From Vallitalea guaymasensis (lineage in GTDB: Bacteria; Bacillota; Clostridia; Lachnospirales; Vallitaleaceae), in the NCBI RefSeq assembly GCF_018141425.1, contig NZ_CP058561.1, positions 186,001-250,000 on the forward strand: a DNA stretch of 64,000 bases, read 5' to 3'. How positions within the stretch are numbered: the stretch's first letter is position 1; every line of letters starts with the position of its first letter. The notes below the pieces were generated by a model. It was not told the origin of the DNA. It saw only the letters and a program-made list of their open reading frames with translations, and searched no databases. Position numbers and translations under genes: made by a program. Positions 38,171 through 47,675 of this stretch are shown piece after piece.

Positions 38171-39148
38171 TCATAAATCAGGTAATTTCCAGTACCATGC
38201 ATTACCGCTGCGTTTGGATTCCACCTCCAGATTTTTCTTAGCTTGGTCAAGCACTCGCTTGGATATCCCCATTGCAGATGCCTTATCCCAAATCTCTTTT
38301 TGTCTGACTTCGCCATCCTTGAGCATATCCTCAATCAAATCTTCTGCCATCTGCTGCTTGCTCTCGGATGTTCCACCGGATAACAGGGCATCAACGGATA
38401 TGTCATAATGCCCCAGCCATTTAAAGCCGTTATCCTTACACAGTTCAAATGCTACCGATGTACCCTCTGGAGCTAAAGAGCTCTTATCATGGGCTATCAC
38501 TCTAATCTGTGGGTTGTCTTTAACTCGTCCAATTATAAGTACACTTCTGGCTGTAGCTTGGAAGTCGATAGACCCAAGCCCACGGTATGTGGATTTTGAA
38601 CCTTTAGCCTTGTTCATATGTCCTATAAGAACAATGGCACAGTTGTAGCTTTCAGCTTTAGATGAAAGCCTGTTCAGCACTGGGCGTATTTCATTTGCCC
38701 TGTGCATATCAACATCGCTGCCCAAGTATGCTTGTATTGGATCAAGGATAATTAATCTTGCTCCAGTTTCAGCTAAAGCCTTCTCCAGTCTTTCATCTGA
38801 CATGGACAGCGGACCAACTGATTCATCTATAAACATTATTTTTGAGCAATCTGCTCCTGCTGCTTCAAGTCTAGGTTTTATAGTATCCTCATATCCGTCT
38901 TCAGCAGTTTGATATACTATATTTATAGCTTCTGTTTCATTTTCTGTACACGGTAATGCAGCACCATTGCTCAGCAATGCTGCAAGCTGCAGGACAAAGG
39001 TTGTTTTCCCTTCTCCCGGGTCTCCCTGCACTATAGTAATTTTCCCATACGGTATAAATGGGTACCATAACCAATCCACTTCTTTGGACTCTATTTCGCT
39101 CATGTTTATGATTTTTAGTTCCGGTTTTTTTTGTTCTTCTATGTTCAA
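38171..39148 (-). CDS. RepA-like replicative helicase/ATPase (TTG start)
   Basis: RecA-fold ATPase of 325 residues like the RepA helicase of small mobilizable plasmids and many clostridial IMEs. Walker A is GDPGEGKTT near 40, Walker B LIILDPIQAYLG, and a later IGHMNKAKGS sensor region is present; a short winged-helix-like tail follows. It probably unwinds the element's DNA during transfer or autonomous replication. The start is TTG, 6 bases after AAGGAG. It sits between mobC and the relaxase gene. Confidence 0.82.
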   Translation of the reverse strand: MNIEEQKKPELKIINMSEIESKEVDWLWYPFIPYGKITIVQGDPGEGKTTFVLQLAALLSNGAALPCTENETEAINIVYQTAEDGYEDTIKPRLEAAGADCSKIMFIDESVGPLSMSDERLEKALAETGARLIILDPIQAYLGSDVDMHRANEIRPVLNRLSSKAESYNCAIVLIGHMNKAKGSKSTYRGLGSIDFQATARSVLIIGRVKDNPQIRVIAHDKSSLAPEGTSVAFELCKDNGFKWLGHYDISVDALLSGGTSESKQQMAEDLIEDMLKDGEVRQKEIWDKASAMGISKRVLDQAKKNLEVESKRSGNAWYWKLPDL

Positions 39149-39249
39149 ATTTTGCTCCTTTTCATTGAGTTTTCATTTGGAGCTGTGGTATAATGTTATT
39201 TAATGTTAGATATACACAGCTCCATGAGTTGTTATGTCGCTAAAAATTC

Positions 39250-39585
39250 TTATCTTGCCGGATAGGAATTTTTTATTGCCAGCCCTTCCATTGTTACAGT
39301 TATCAGCTCTAATCGGTCTAGCAATTCATCGCTTAATAAAGCTTCATCTGAAACTCGTTTTAGTTCCACTAATACGCTGTTCATTTCATCCCGCAGTGCT
39401 TTGTACACTCTAGGATTACCAACAACCACTATGTCCTTTTCGAAACATCGCATGATTAAATAGTCCTGCTTGCTTAAGCCTGACAATTTAACCCTTGTAT
39501 TCAGTTCATCCCACTCCTGCTCTGACATTCTGAATGAAACAATCTTGTTTCTCCATCTGCCTTTACCGTCATTCCTTTTTTGCAT
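39250..39585 (-). CDS. MobC-like relaxosome accessory protein
   Basis: A 111-residue protein with the MobC-type RHH start: KIVSFRMSEQEWDELNTRVK, then SGLSKQDYLIMRCFEKD, and a helical second half. MobC helps the relaxase open oriT. GAAAGGGGGT precedes the ATG. It begins 3 bases after the integrase stop, so the two are co-transcribed; the relaxase and ATPase follow on the same strand. Confidence 0.8.
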   Translation of the reverse strand: MQKRNDGKGRWRNKIVSFRMSEQEWDELNTRVKLSGLSKQDYLIMRCFEKDIVVVGNPRVYKALRDEMNSVLVELKRVSDEALLSDELLDRLELITVTMEGLAIKNSYPAR

Positions 39586-39588
39586 GGT

Positions 39589-40489
39589 TTACCCCCTTTC
39601 CATATCCAGTCTATTTGCCATCTCCATCTGTTTTGATGGAAATAGGTGCGCATAACGGTATGTAATATCAATACTTTCATGACCTAATCTGTCAGCTATT
39701 GCAACTGCAGAAAAACCCATTTCAATTAACAGTGAAACATGAGAATGACGGATATCATGTACACGTATCCTCTTGATACCTTGCTCTTTTGCACCCCTTG
39801 TCATCTCATGATGAAGATAGCTTTTTGTAATAGGAAACATCCTGTCATCAGGTTTGATTCCATACATCATGTTGATATACTCTTGTATTTCTTCTGTTAA
39901 AAAATCCGGCATAACAATCGTACGATTGCTCTTTGGAGTTTTAGGCTCAGTAATAATATCCTCACCTTTGATGCGTTGAAAGGACTTATTTATGCGCACT
40001 GTTTTCTTGCTGAAATCAAAATCTGCAGCTGTCAATGCCAGTAATTCACCTGAACGTATACCACACCAATACAGCACCTCAAATGCATAGAATGACAGTG
40101 GCTTATCCATCATTGAATCTGCAAATTTTAGATATTCCTCCTTTGTCCAGAATAGCATCTCTTTGCTCTTTTCTTTGCCCATATTTCCAGCCTTTGCTGC
40201 AGGATTAGATTTCAACTCATAGAATCTAACTGCATGGTTAAATATTGCACTCAATTGATTGTGCAATGTTTTCAGATATGTGGGCGAATATGGCTCACCT
40301 TTGTCATTGCGGTATGCAATCATTTCATTTTGCCAGTGTATTACATCCTTTGGCAAAATCTGATTTACTTTTTTTCCGCCGAAATAAGGTAATAGCTTTT
40401 TCTGGATTATAATCTCCTTTGCCCGTCCAATCAGTATATCTAGTGATTGCATACCATGTATTCTTTTTATTGTCCTTATATACTGACAT
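39589..40489 (-). pseudogene. Tyrosine integrase with internal deletion
   Basis: The catalytic domain is intact: Arg in CGIRSGELLAL, HDIRHSHVSLLIEMG and the Tyr in ITYRYAHL, with LGHESIDITYRY at the end. The gene's proper start is ATG 40489 behind AGGAGG, reading MSVYKDNKKNTWYAITRYTD and then WTGKG, an AP2-like N-terminal domain. That frame then runs out of register with the catalytic frame, which is open from 40452. About 60-65 residues of the arm-binding and core-binding region seem to be deleted. The IME is therefore probably unable to excise by itself. Confidence 0.78.
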
Positions 40490-40498
40490 ACTCTCCTC

Positions 40499-40684
40499 CT
40501 ACTGCACCTTTCCTAAGCCATAAAATTTTTCTTCAAAATATTTACGACTTACTCGTCCTGCGATTATTAGGTAACCCTCCTGCTTTAATTGCTCATTCAA
40601 TCTTTTTACGACTTTATAAGCATACGGCTTTGATACCCCCAGTTCCTTTGCTACTTCACCTGCTGTAATAAATGTGTTCTTCAT
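40499..40684 (-). CDS. Excisionase-like HTH protein
   Basis: A 61-residue protein with a MerR/Xis-type helix-turn-helix: TAGEVAKELGVSKPYAYKVV, then RLNEQLKQEG and a wing ending SRKYFEEKFYG. Proteins like this act as excisionases or small DNA-binding factors in clostridial elements. It ends 9 bases before the original integrase start, so the two form an xis-int unit. AAGGAGG precedes the ATG. Confidence 0.75.
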   Translation of the reverse strand: MKNTFITAGEVAKELGVSKPYAYKVVKRLNEQLKQEGYLIIAGRVSRKYFEEKFYGLGKVQ

Positions 40685-40740
40685 CTAACCTCCTTGTAGT
40701 TCAATATAGTTAATTTCGCCTTACGAATATTAACCTTTCC

Positions 40741-40765
40741 GTTAGTATGTATATAATACACTAAC
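40741..40765. promoter_or_regulatory. Operator palindrome between xis and repressor gene
   Basis: GTTAGT at 40741 and ACTAAC at 40760-40765 bracket an AT-rich core that continues the symmetry (ATGTAT / ATAC). Further GTTAG half-sites lie at about 40800 and 40859. The site falls between divergent genes and probably binds the XRE repressor. Confidence 0.55.
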
Positions 40766-40885
40766 AATATAGACAAGTCAAGCATTATATATTCATTTTC
40801 GTTAGTTTTATATAATATTTCTTGCGGTATCGACTATTTCATGGTATATTTATTAACAGTTAGTATGATTTACAGAGGTGATAAT

Positions 40886-41407
40886 ATGTCTTACATAGGC
40901 GAAAAAATTAAATTTTTTAGAAAGTTCAGGGGATGGACTCAAAAAGAACTGGGCATCAAAGCTGGTTTTGCAGAAAATTCTGCAGATGTTAGAATTGCTC
41001 AATACGAAAGTGGAAAACGTACTCCTAAAGGTGAAGTTATTCCTGCACTTGCTTATGCACTTAATATCAGCCCTTTAGCATTAACTGCTGATACAAGTAG
41101 TTATCATGGATTGATGCATACTTTCTTTGAACTTGAAGATAAATATGGTTTAAGGGTTACGGAGATTGATGGGAAATATTATTTGCGATTTGCTACTGCT
41201 ACCCTAAATGGAATTGAAATGAATAGTGAGCTTAGCGATTGGTATAATGTTTTCAAAAGTTATAAAGATGAAGATATAACCGTTTATGACTATGATGAGT
41301 GGCGATATACATTTCCTAAACAACGTAATGATGAAACTCAGAAAGAATTAAATAAGCTAGCTGTCATGAAGAAAAAGATGAATGAAGAAAAGCTAAGCAA
41401 GGATTAA
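40886..41407 (+). CDS. XRE-family repressor of the mobile element
   Basis: Regulator of 173 residues: an N-terminal Cro/C1-type HTH (GEKIKFFRKFRGWTQKELG, then AQYESGKRTPK) and a C-terminal region with no known enzyme motif. ATG 40886 follows GAGGTG. It is divergent from xis-int-mob and is the likely repressor of that unit through the palindrome between them. Confidence 0.85.
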   Translation: MSYIGEKIKFFRKFRGWTQKELGIKAGFAENSADVRIAQYESGKRTPKGEVIPALAYALNISPLALTADTSSYHGLMHTFFELEDKYGLRVTEIDGKYYLRFATATLNGIEMNSELSDWYNVFKSYKDEDITVYDYDEWRYTFPKQRNDETQKELNKLAVMKKKMNEEKLSKD

Positions 41408-41596
41408 TTACAGACATTATTCTATATGGTGTCTTGCTTTCTTTTCCAGCAGGTAATATTCATATAAACGCTCTCTAAGCCAAATTATATGCAAGGTGTA
41501 TTGATGATAATACTTGTTGGTAAGATATTAATTGATTACAAAGCAAAAAAAAAACTAATAATCAACCCAGCATCATACATGAAATTAGAGTGAACA

Positions 41597-41648
41597 TAGA
41601 CATATGAGAACTTCTAAGCTATTTGTCCGCAGGTCGTACCTATGTCTA
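41597..41648. repeat. Hairpin in the gap before the JAMM gene
   Basis: TAGACATA / TATGTCTA bracket 36 bases containing TCCGCAGGTCGTACC. A second hairpin, ACCCCTAA / TTAGGGGT, lies at 41696-41725. Both lie in the 430-base gap between the repressor gene and the JAMM gene, which otherwise holds no gene. Confidence 0.45.
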
Positions 41649-41838
41649 ACCATAATTATTTTAAATTGATTACAGAGTTAAACTCCTCATATATTACCCC
41701 TAATATGTGGATTTTTGTTAGGGGTGTACTGGGCTAAAAAGAATAATCTATGTTGGTTTTATGTGTTGCCATATGATATACTAAATTTGGCATAAATGTA
41801 ATTTAATTTTCAAGTATTTCTAAGACGAGGATAGAACT

Positions 41839-42570
41839 GTGATTATACTTTATTTATTATTATTTATTATTCTGCTCTATATTATATATGAATTTTTCTT
41901 TTGGATTACTCATCGTAATATGTTAAACGACAGTGAAGTTAAGATATTAGCCAAAGGGCGACAAGTTGTCTTTCATAATAGTTACTATGATTACAATAAA
42001 CAAGAGTGTTCTGTAGATAGGAAATTTAAATCTAGCTTAAAGCCAACAGGAAAAATATACACAATCAATGAATCTCTATATGATATTCCAACTATAGCAG
42101 CAGCTTTATTAAAATACAAGAAACACGAGTGGGTTATTATCGCACTCGAATCAAATAAAAAGCTCCCTTATCTTTATGTCAATAAAGGATATGACAATTC
42201 ATCCGTTTCCTTATTCTGGGGTTATGATGAAATAGTAGAATTTTGCAAGAAAAATAATGTTACAACAGTTTTGCAATTTCACAATCATCCAAATAGTAAT
42301 CCTAACTATTATGATTGCACAAAGCCAAGTCAACAGGATATACTGTCTGCTAATGAATTTTCAAAAATATTGACACATGGAAACATTAATCTTATTGAAT
42401 ATGTTTGCGAAAGAGGTTTTCCATATAAATATTACTTTAATTACAACGATAACATTAAAAAGCTATCTGAATTTTGCGATGAAATAACTACAATAAATGG
42501 GACTTCAAAAAGCCAAAATTATAAACTACATAAGGAGCTAAGACAATTATCGAGAGTGTCTTATATATAA
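41839..42570 (+). CDS. Membrane-anchored JAMM/JAB-domain protein (GTG start)
   Basis: A 243-residue protein not assigned to a named family. Residues 2-22 form one strongly hydrophobic helix, so the rest likely faces the cytoplasm. The C-terminal half has a RadC/JAMM-like metal motif: a Glu at 104 (IALES), His138-x-His140 followed by Pro (FHNHPNS), then Ser154 and Asp157 (KPSQQD); the loop between HxH and SxxD is 6 residues longer than in RadC. JAMM proteins are metallopeptidases that cut isopeptide or C-terminal tags, though some are inactive. GTG start behind GACGAGG. It stands 130 bases ahead of an HNH gene on the same strand. Confidence 0.72.
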   Translation: MIILYLLLFIILLYIIYEFFFWITHRNMLNDSEVKILAKGRQVVFHNSYYDYNKQECSVDRKFKSSLKPTGKIYTINESLYDIPTIAAALLKYKKHEWVIIALESNKKLPYLYVNKGYDNSSVSLFWGYDEIVEFCKKNNVTTVLQFHNHPNSNPNYYDCTKPSQQDILSANEFSKILTHGNINLIEYVCERGFPYKYYFNYNDNIKKLSEFCDEITTINGTSKSQNYKLHKELRQLSRVSYI

Positions 42571-42701
42571 GACCTTACAATTATTTTTGATTATATTGAG
42601 TGAACTAATATATTTCAAAATACATAATTAAAAACTGAATGATGCGGAACTATATATAGCTATCCTCTTTAAAACATGAAAGGTTAAATACGATTCAATA
42701 T

Positions 42702-43706
42702 ATGGATGAAAAACATAATTTTTATAATACGTTCGAGGATATGGCAACCAGTCATTTCCAATGCTTTCTTTGCGGAGAAAATCTAAATGATAAAAATGTT
42801 TCCAAAGAGCATATTATACCTAAATGGGTGCAAAACAAGTTTAGTCTTTGGAATCAGACAATGGTATTGCCAAATCAAACTACAATTAAGTATAAAAATT
42901 TGACTGTTCCATGCTGTAAAAATTGCAATAATATTATTTTAAGCCAAATTGAGAATCAATTTATATCAGCAGTAGAAACAGGGATTGATGCCATTAGGCA
43001 ATTAAATGAATTGTTGATTGTACAATGGATTGTAAAAATTAAATTTGCATTATTATTTAAAAATTTGGTTTTAAAAATCGATAGAACCGATCCCAACAGT
43101 AAGACAATAGTAAATGATGAAGTTATAAAATCCTTTGATATAACTCATACACTGTTACAAACAATCAGATTTCCAACAAACTTTATAGGACCTAAACCAT
43201 GGTCACTATTTATTTATGATATACATGACAATGATAATACCTATTATATGGGTGATTATTTAGAAAGCGACTTAATATATTTCCAATTAGGTAACATAGG
43301 CTTAATACTAGTTCTGCTTGATTGTGGGATTAACATAGATATGTTCAATGATGTGTATGGCATTTTTTCAAATCAAATAATTCATGAAGTACAATTTAGA
43401 GAAATATGTGCAAAAATACATTATAAACAGCATACTAAAATTAAAGAACCATATTATACAATTAGAATGCCAAATGAAAATTTACAGACTATGGATTTTA
43501 TTACTACAGAATCTTATGGCAATACTTTTGAAGGTTGGAGCCAAGAAACTTATGCTCATTTTCTACACCATCATTTAAGGAAATGGGCTATACCATATGA
43601 TGAATTATATCATGGAGGAGATTTAGTCAGCTCATACCTTAAAACTGATGATGGGAAATTTAGGATTTATAGAAGTTCAGACCCTACAGATTTTTATGGC
43701 ATATGA
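42702..43706 (+). CDS. HNH nuclease-like protein
   Basis: A 334-residue protein with an N-terminal HNH-type treble-clef: Cys21-x2-Cys24 (CFLCGE), the catalytic-type EHIIPKW (His37), and Cys72-x2-Cys75 followed by Asn-Asn (CKNCNN). The remaining 250 residues match nothing recognised; they are rich in aromatic residues and include LHHHLRKW near 280. The ATG at 42702 has only a distant ribosome site; ATG at 42738 is an alternative. The protein is likely a DNA or RNA nuclease, with specificity unknown. It is the last gene before guaA and part of the accessory region. Confidence 0.72.
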   Translation: MDEKHNFYNTFEDMATSHFQCFLCGENLNDKNVSKEHIIPKWVQNKFSLWNQTMVLPNQTTIKYKNLTVPCCKNCNNIILSQIENQFISAVETGIDAIRQLNELLIVQWIVKIKFALLFKNLVLKIDRTDPNSKTIVNDEVIKSFDITHTLLQTIRFPTNFIGPKPWSLFIYDIHDNDNTYYMGDYLESDLIYFQLGNIGLILVLLDCGINIDMFNDVYGIFSNQIIHEVQFREICAKIHYKQHTKIKEPYYTIRMPNENLQTMDFITTESYGNTFEGWSQETYAHFLHHHLRKWAIPYDELYHGGDLVSSYLKTDDGKFRIYRSSDPTDFYGI

Positions 43707-43835
43707 TTTCCTTTCTTGAAACAAACCATCATAAAAACATTAAGATCTGAATTCCTCAAATAGAGCAAACTATCTTCTACTCATTTTTTGTTATCAATCT
43801 GTTATCAAAAATAGTATCACAGTAATTCTTAGATA

Positions 43836-43903
43836 GAATAAGCACCATATATAGTATAAATGTATCATATTACACACTATATATGGTGTGTAATCGCTTA
43901 TTC
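43836..43903. repeat. Nested palindrome at the 3' end of guaA, element E
   Basis: GAATAAGC (43836-43843) pairs with GCTTATTC (43896-43903), and ACCATATATAGT (43844-43855) pairs with ACTATATATGGT (43876-43887); a further TTACACAC / GTGTGTAA hairpin overlaps the right half. It begins 15 bases past the guaA stop. It may serve as the guaA terminator or mark an element boundary. Confidence 0.55.
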
Positions 43904-43918
43904 ACGAACCAGCAGGTA

Positions 43919-45454
43919 CTACTCCCACTCAATAGTAGCCGGTGGCTTACTAGTAATATCATAAACAATTCTATTAACATTATCTACTTCATTAACAATA
44001 CGAACAGACATTTTTTCTAGTACATCATAAGGTATTCTAGCCCAATCAGCTGTCATTCCGTCTATACTAGTTACACCTCTTAGAGCTATAGTATAATGAT
44101 ATGTTCTTTCATCACCCATTACTCCAACACTTTTTGAATTAGTAAGAACTGCGAAATACTGCCATATCTCTTTATCAAGACCAGCGTTTCTTACTTCTTC
44201 TCTAAAGATATAATCTGCATCTTGTAATATTGCAATTTTGTCTTTAGTGATATCTCCTATGATTCTTATAGCAAGTCCTGGACCTGGGAATGGTTGACGG
44301 CTTACTAAGAATTCAGGAATACCTATTGCACGTCCTACATCTCTAACTTCATCTTTGAATAGATCTCTTAGAGGTTCAATAATCTCTTTGAAATCAACAT
44401 AGTCAGGAAGTCCTCCAACATTATGGTGACTCTTGATAACTGCTGCGTTCTTAGTTCCGCTTTCAATAACATCTGGATAGATAGTTCCTTGAACCAAGAA
44501 ATCAACAGTTCCTATTTTTTTAGCTTCAGCTTCAAAAACTCTGATGAATTCTTCACCGATAATCTTACGTTTTCTCTCTGGATCACTTACACCTTCTAAT
44601 GCTGATATGAATTGCTCTCCCGCATTAACACGAATAATGTTCATGTCAAATTCTTTCTTGAATATTCGTTCTACATCGTCACCCTCATTTTTACGAAGAA
44701 GACCGTGGTCAACAAATATACAAGTCAATTGTTTTCCTACTGCTTTATGGATAAGTAATGCAGCTACAGATGAATCAACACCACCTGAAAGAGCACACAA
44801 TACTTTTTTATCGCCTATTTTTTCTTTTAATAATCTAATTTGCTCTTTAGCGAAATCAGTCATTACCCAATCGCCTTTGCAGCCACATACATTATATAGG
44901 AAGTTTCTTAACATCTTAGTTCCTTCTGGTGTATGAACTACTTCTGGATGAAATTGAACAGCATATAATTTTTTTTCTACATCTGCCATAGCTGCAACTG
45001 GACATGTTTTTGTAGTCGCAATAACTTCAAAACCTACTGGTGGTTTGCTTATATAATAAGTATGACTCATCCAGCATGTTGTATTTTCTTCTACATCTTT
45101 AAACATAAGATTATTAGTATTGACTGTTAAATCTGTTTTACCATATTCTCTATGCTGTGCTTTTTCAACTTCACCACCAAGAACATATCCCATTAATTGA
45201 GAACCATAACAGATTCCAAGAACAGGAATACCAAGTTCGAATAGTTCTTTTTCCAACATAGGTGCGTTTTCTTCATAGACAACGCTTGGTCCACCTGTGA
45301 ATATAATACCAACAGGGTTTTTCTCCTTTATTTTACTAAGTGGAGTATCAAAAGGCATAACTTCACAATAAACGCTAGCTTCTCTAACACGTCTAGCAAT
45401 CAATTGTTTGTACTGTCCACCAAAATCCAAAACAATGACTAATTCATGCTTCAT
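43919..45454 (-). CDS. guaA: GMP synthase, glutamine-hydrolysing
   Basis: 511-residue enzyme aminating XMP to GMP. Glutamine amidotransferase half: catalytic Cys in [11 protein letters not shown] and the His-Glu pair in [14 protein letters not shown]-pyrophosphatase half: P-loop [14 protein letters not shown], then the dimerisation domain ending [15 protein letters not shown] precedes the ATG. The 3' end of guaA is a recognised integration site for genomic islands, and accessory genes begin right after it here. No nearby riboswitch was seen upstream. Confidence 0.97.
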   Translation of the reverse strand: MKHELVIVLDFGGQYKQLIARRVREASVYCEVMPFDTPLSKIKEKNPVGIIFTGGPSVVYEENAPMLEKELFELGIPVLGICYGSQLMGYVLGGEVEKAQHREYGKTDLTVNTNNLMFKDVEENTTCWMSHTYYISKPPVGFEVIATTKTCPVAAMADVEKKLYAVQFHPEVVHTPEGTKMLRNFLYNVCGCKGDWVMTDFAKEQIRLLKEKIGDKKVLCALSGGVDSSVAALLIHKAVGKQLTCIFVDHGLLRKNEGDDVERIFKKEFDMNIIRVNAGEQFISALEGVSDPERKRKIIGEEFIRVFEAEAKKIGTVDFLVQGTIYPDVIESGTKNAAVIKSHHNVGGLPDYVDFKEIIEPLRDLFKDEVRDVGRAIGIPEFLVSRQPFPGPGLAIRIIGDITKDKIAILQDADYIFREEVRNAGLDKEIWQYFAVLTNSKSVGVMGDERTYHYTIALRGVTSIDGMTADWARIPYDVLEKMSVRIVNEVDNVNRIVYDITSKPPATIEWE

Positions 45455-45767
45455 AGATTATATCCTCCTAAAGATTGTTATTTATTTATGTTATTTATAG
45501 TAATGTAATGAGTTAATAAATGATTATACTTATTGTTACAGTCACAAATTAACTATTATAATCTATCAATTAATATTAAAATAATACCTTAGACATATAT
45601 ATACTGTCAACTCATTTTACTTATTTCTTCAACTTTTATAAAATAATTTTACATTCTATATGTATAAAAGTAAAATTAACTTATAAAAAACAGTTGTTTC
45701 CTATATTATATAGAATCCAAATAATAGATACTAGTATACGGTTCTTAAGACTTTTTATAATAAAATA

Positions 45768-45815
45768 AGGACTACCTCCTGATACACCATATTTAATGTA
45801 TCTGTGAGATAGTTC
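45768..45815 (-). terminator. Terminator after sugar ABC operon
   Basis: On the minus strand GGAACTATCTC...GATACA pairs with TGTATC...GAGGTAGTCC, followed by TTATTTTATT. There are two mismatches in the stem. It ends the transcript 25 bases past the last permease gene. Confidence 0.7.
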
Positions 45816-45839
45816 CCATATATTTCTATGATACAATAA

Positions 45840-46655
45840 TTAACTTTTTACACTACCTGCTGTTACACTCTCTATAATCTGCTTCTGTGCAAAGAAGTAG
45901 AAGATAATAACTGGTATTATACTAAGTGTTAAACCTGCAAGTGCTAGGTGCCACTGTTTAGTATATTGACCGAAGAAATAGAATATCCTAAGAGGTATTG
46001 TATGAGTTTCTTCATTATTAATAGTCAATGATGGTAATAGGTAGTCATTCCATATCCAAACCATATTTAACAGTGCAACTGTTATGGATATAGGTTTCAA
46101 TATTGGAAATATAACATATATATAAGTTTGCAAACTATTACATCCATCTATAGTAGCAGCCTCATCCAAACTACGAGGTATACTTTTAATAAAACCATGG
46201 TACAGGAATATGGACAAACTGGAACCAAATCCCAAATACATAAATATTATCCCTGGTATATTCAACATGTGCAAATTACCCATTAAACGAACTAATGGAA
46301 GCATAACAGATTGAAAAGGTATCAACATAGCCGCTATGAACATATATAGAATAAGATTAGCTATCTTATTATTCGTTCTCTGAATCATCCATGCAGCCAT
46401 AGAAGCGAATACAATTATTACTACAATACTTATAAGTGTTATTAAAAACGAATTAAAGAATACTTTTATGAAATCCAGTTCTTTCCAAGCTTTTATATAG
46501 TTATCAAAATTCAAACCTTTTGGTAAGCTTAGAGTATTCATGAACAATTCTTTTTTCGTCTTGAATGAGTTAGTAAGTATGATATAAAATGGTGCTAAAA
46601 ACAATAGTCCTAGTACACTACCTATAATTCCTGTAATAACTTTATTGGCTTTCAT
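45840..46655 (-). CDS. Sugar ABC permease, MalG type
   Basis: Inner-membrane permease of 271 residues, CUT1 family. Six membrane segments and the EAA loop EAATIDGCNSLQTYIYVIFPILKP contact the ATPase. TAATG overlap with the upstream MalF-type gene means coupled translation. No ATPase is encoded here; a shared MsmX-type ATPase elsewhere probably powers it, as in many Firmicutes. Confidence 0.93.
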   Translation of the reverse strand: MKANKVITGIIGSVLGLLFLAPFYIILTNSFKTKKELFMNTLSLPKGLNFDNYIKAWKELDFIKVFFNSFLITLISIVVIIVFASMAAWMIQRTNNKIANLILYMFIAAMLIPFQSVMLPLVRLMGNLHMLNIPGIIFMYLGFGSSLSIFLYHGFIKSIPRSLDEAATIDGCNSLQTYIYVIFPILKPISITVALLNMVWIWNDYLLPSLTINNEETHTIPLRIFYFFGQYTKQWHLALAGLTLSIIPVIIFYFFAQKQIIESVTAGSVKS

Positions 46656-47518
46656 TACATCTCCACCTCCCCTTTCTTAGAAAAATACACTTGAATAAGG
46701 GAAATCAAAGCTATAACTACAAAGAAAATGATTGCCTTTGCTTGTGCCTGACCCATCTTATTGAACTTGAATGCTGTATTGTAAATGTTAAGAGCAAGCA
46801 TCTGTGTAGAGTTTCTTGGTGCTCCACCAGTTAATGACAAGTTTTGGTCATATAGCTTAAAAGCATTTGATAAAGTTAAGAATAGACATACTGTAAATCC
46901 AGGTCTTATTAATGGGAATATAATATGTTTCATTCTAGCCTTGAAGTTAGCTCCGTCAATCTTAGATGCCTCTATAAGTTCAGTAGGTATATTTTGCAAT
47001 GCTGCAATATATATGATCATGATGTATCCTGACATCTGCCAACACATAAGGATTACTAATCCCCAAAATCCTGTTTCTGTAGTGGATAACCATCCAAGCA
47101 TCCATTTTGCGCCTGTTGCGTCACCAATCATAGCAAATACTTTAACAAATATAAATTGCCATATAAATCCTAGAATTAATCCTCCAATAAGATTAGGCAT
47201 AAAGAATACAGTTCTAAGTACATTCTGGATTTTTAATTTTCTGGTTACTATTATTGCTAAAGTAAATCCTATAATATTAATTAATAATACTGATGCTACA
47301 GCAAATAAGATCGTAAATAAAAAGGAACTGCCAAAGCCCTTATCACTGAAAATTTCAGCATAATTACTAAATCCTATAAAGCTTACATCACTTTTAATAC
47401 CATTCCAGTCAGTGAAGGAATAGTATATTCCAAATATGAATGGAATAATTACTGTAATAGTAAATGCTATAAAACATGGTGCAATAAATCCATAAAAAGC
47501 TACTTTACTTCGTCTCAT
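46655..47518 (-). CDS. Sugar ABC permease, MalF type
   Basis: Partner permease of 287 residues, six membrane segments, EAA loop EASKIDGANFKARMKHIIFP. ATG 47518 is chosen because AGGAGG lies 7 bases before it; a TTG two codons upstream is too close to that site. It is cotranscribed with the substrate-binding lipoprotein gene upstream, separated by about 160 bases that hold a hairpin. Confidence 0.93.
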   Translation of the reverse strand: MRRSKVAFYGFIAPCFIAFTITVIIPFIFGIYYSFTDWNGIKSDVSFIGFSNYAEIFSDKGFGSSFLFTILFAVASVLLINIIGFTLAIIVTRKLKIQNVLRTVFFMPNLIGGLILGFIWQFIFVKVFAMIGDATGAKWMLGWLSTTETGFWGLVILMCWQMSGYIMIIYIAALQNIPTELIEASKIDGANFKARMKHIIFPLIRPGFTVCLFLTLSNAFKLYDQNLSLTGGAPRNSTQMLALNIYNTAFKFNKMGQAQAKAIIFFVVIALISLIQVYFSKKGEVEM

Positions 47519-47602
47519 ATGCAAACCTCCTTAACTGTTTTTTTGTTTTGATTATTATGCTATTTATCATAGCCTTTTATGCTGTTAATACTTTATATCC
47601 AT

Positions 47603-47653
47603 ATATAAAGCAGAAAACAGTCTATTACTTGCTAACCGTTCACTGCTTTATAT
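47603..47653 (-). terminator. Intra-operon hairpin after binding protein gene
   Basis: ATATAAAGCAG / CTGCTTTATAT flank a 29-base loop between the binding-protein gene and the permeases. Such hairpins commonly stabilise the upstream mRNA or attenuate the permeases so that binding protein is made in excess. Confidence 0.6.
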
Positions 47654-47675
47654 TATATTTCATATTGCTAATTTA

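Noticed and set aside
46785-47363. 192-codon plus-strand frame opposite the MalF-type permease
   Set aside because: Antisense to a clear membrane protein; composition is that of reversed permease codons, without a ribosome site.
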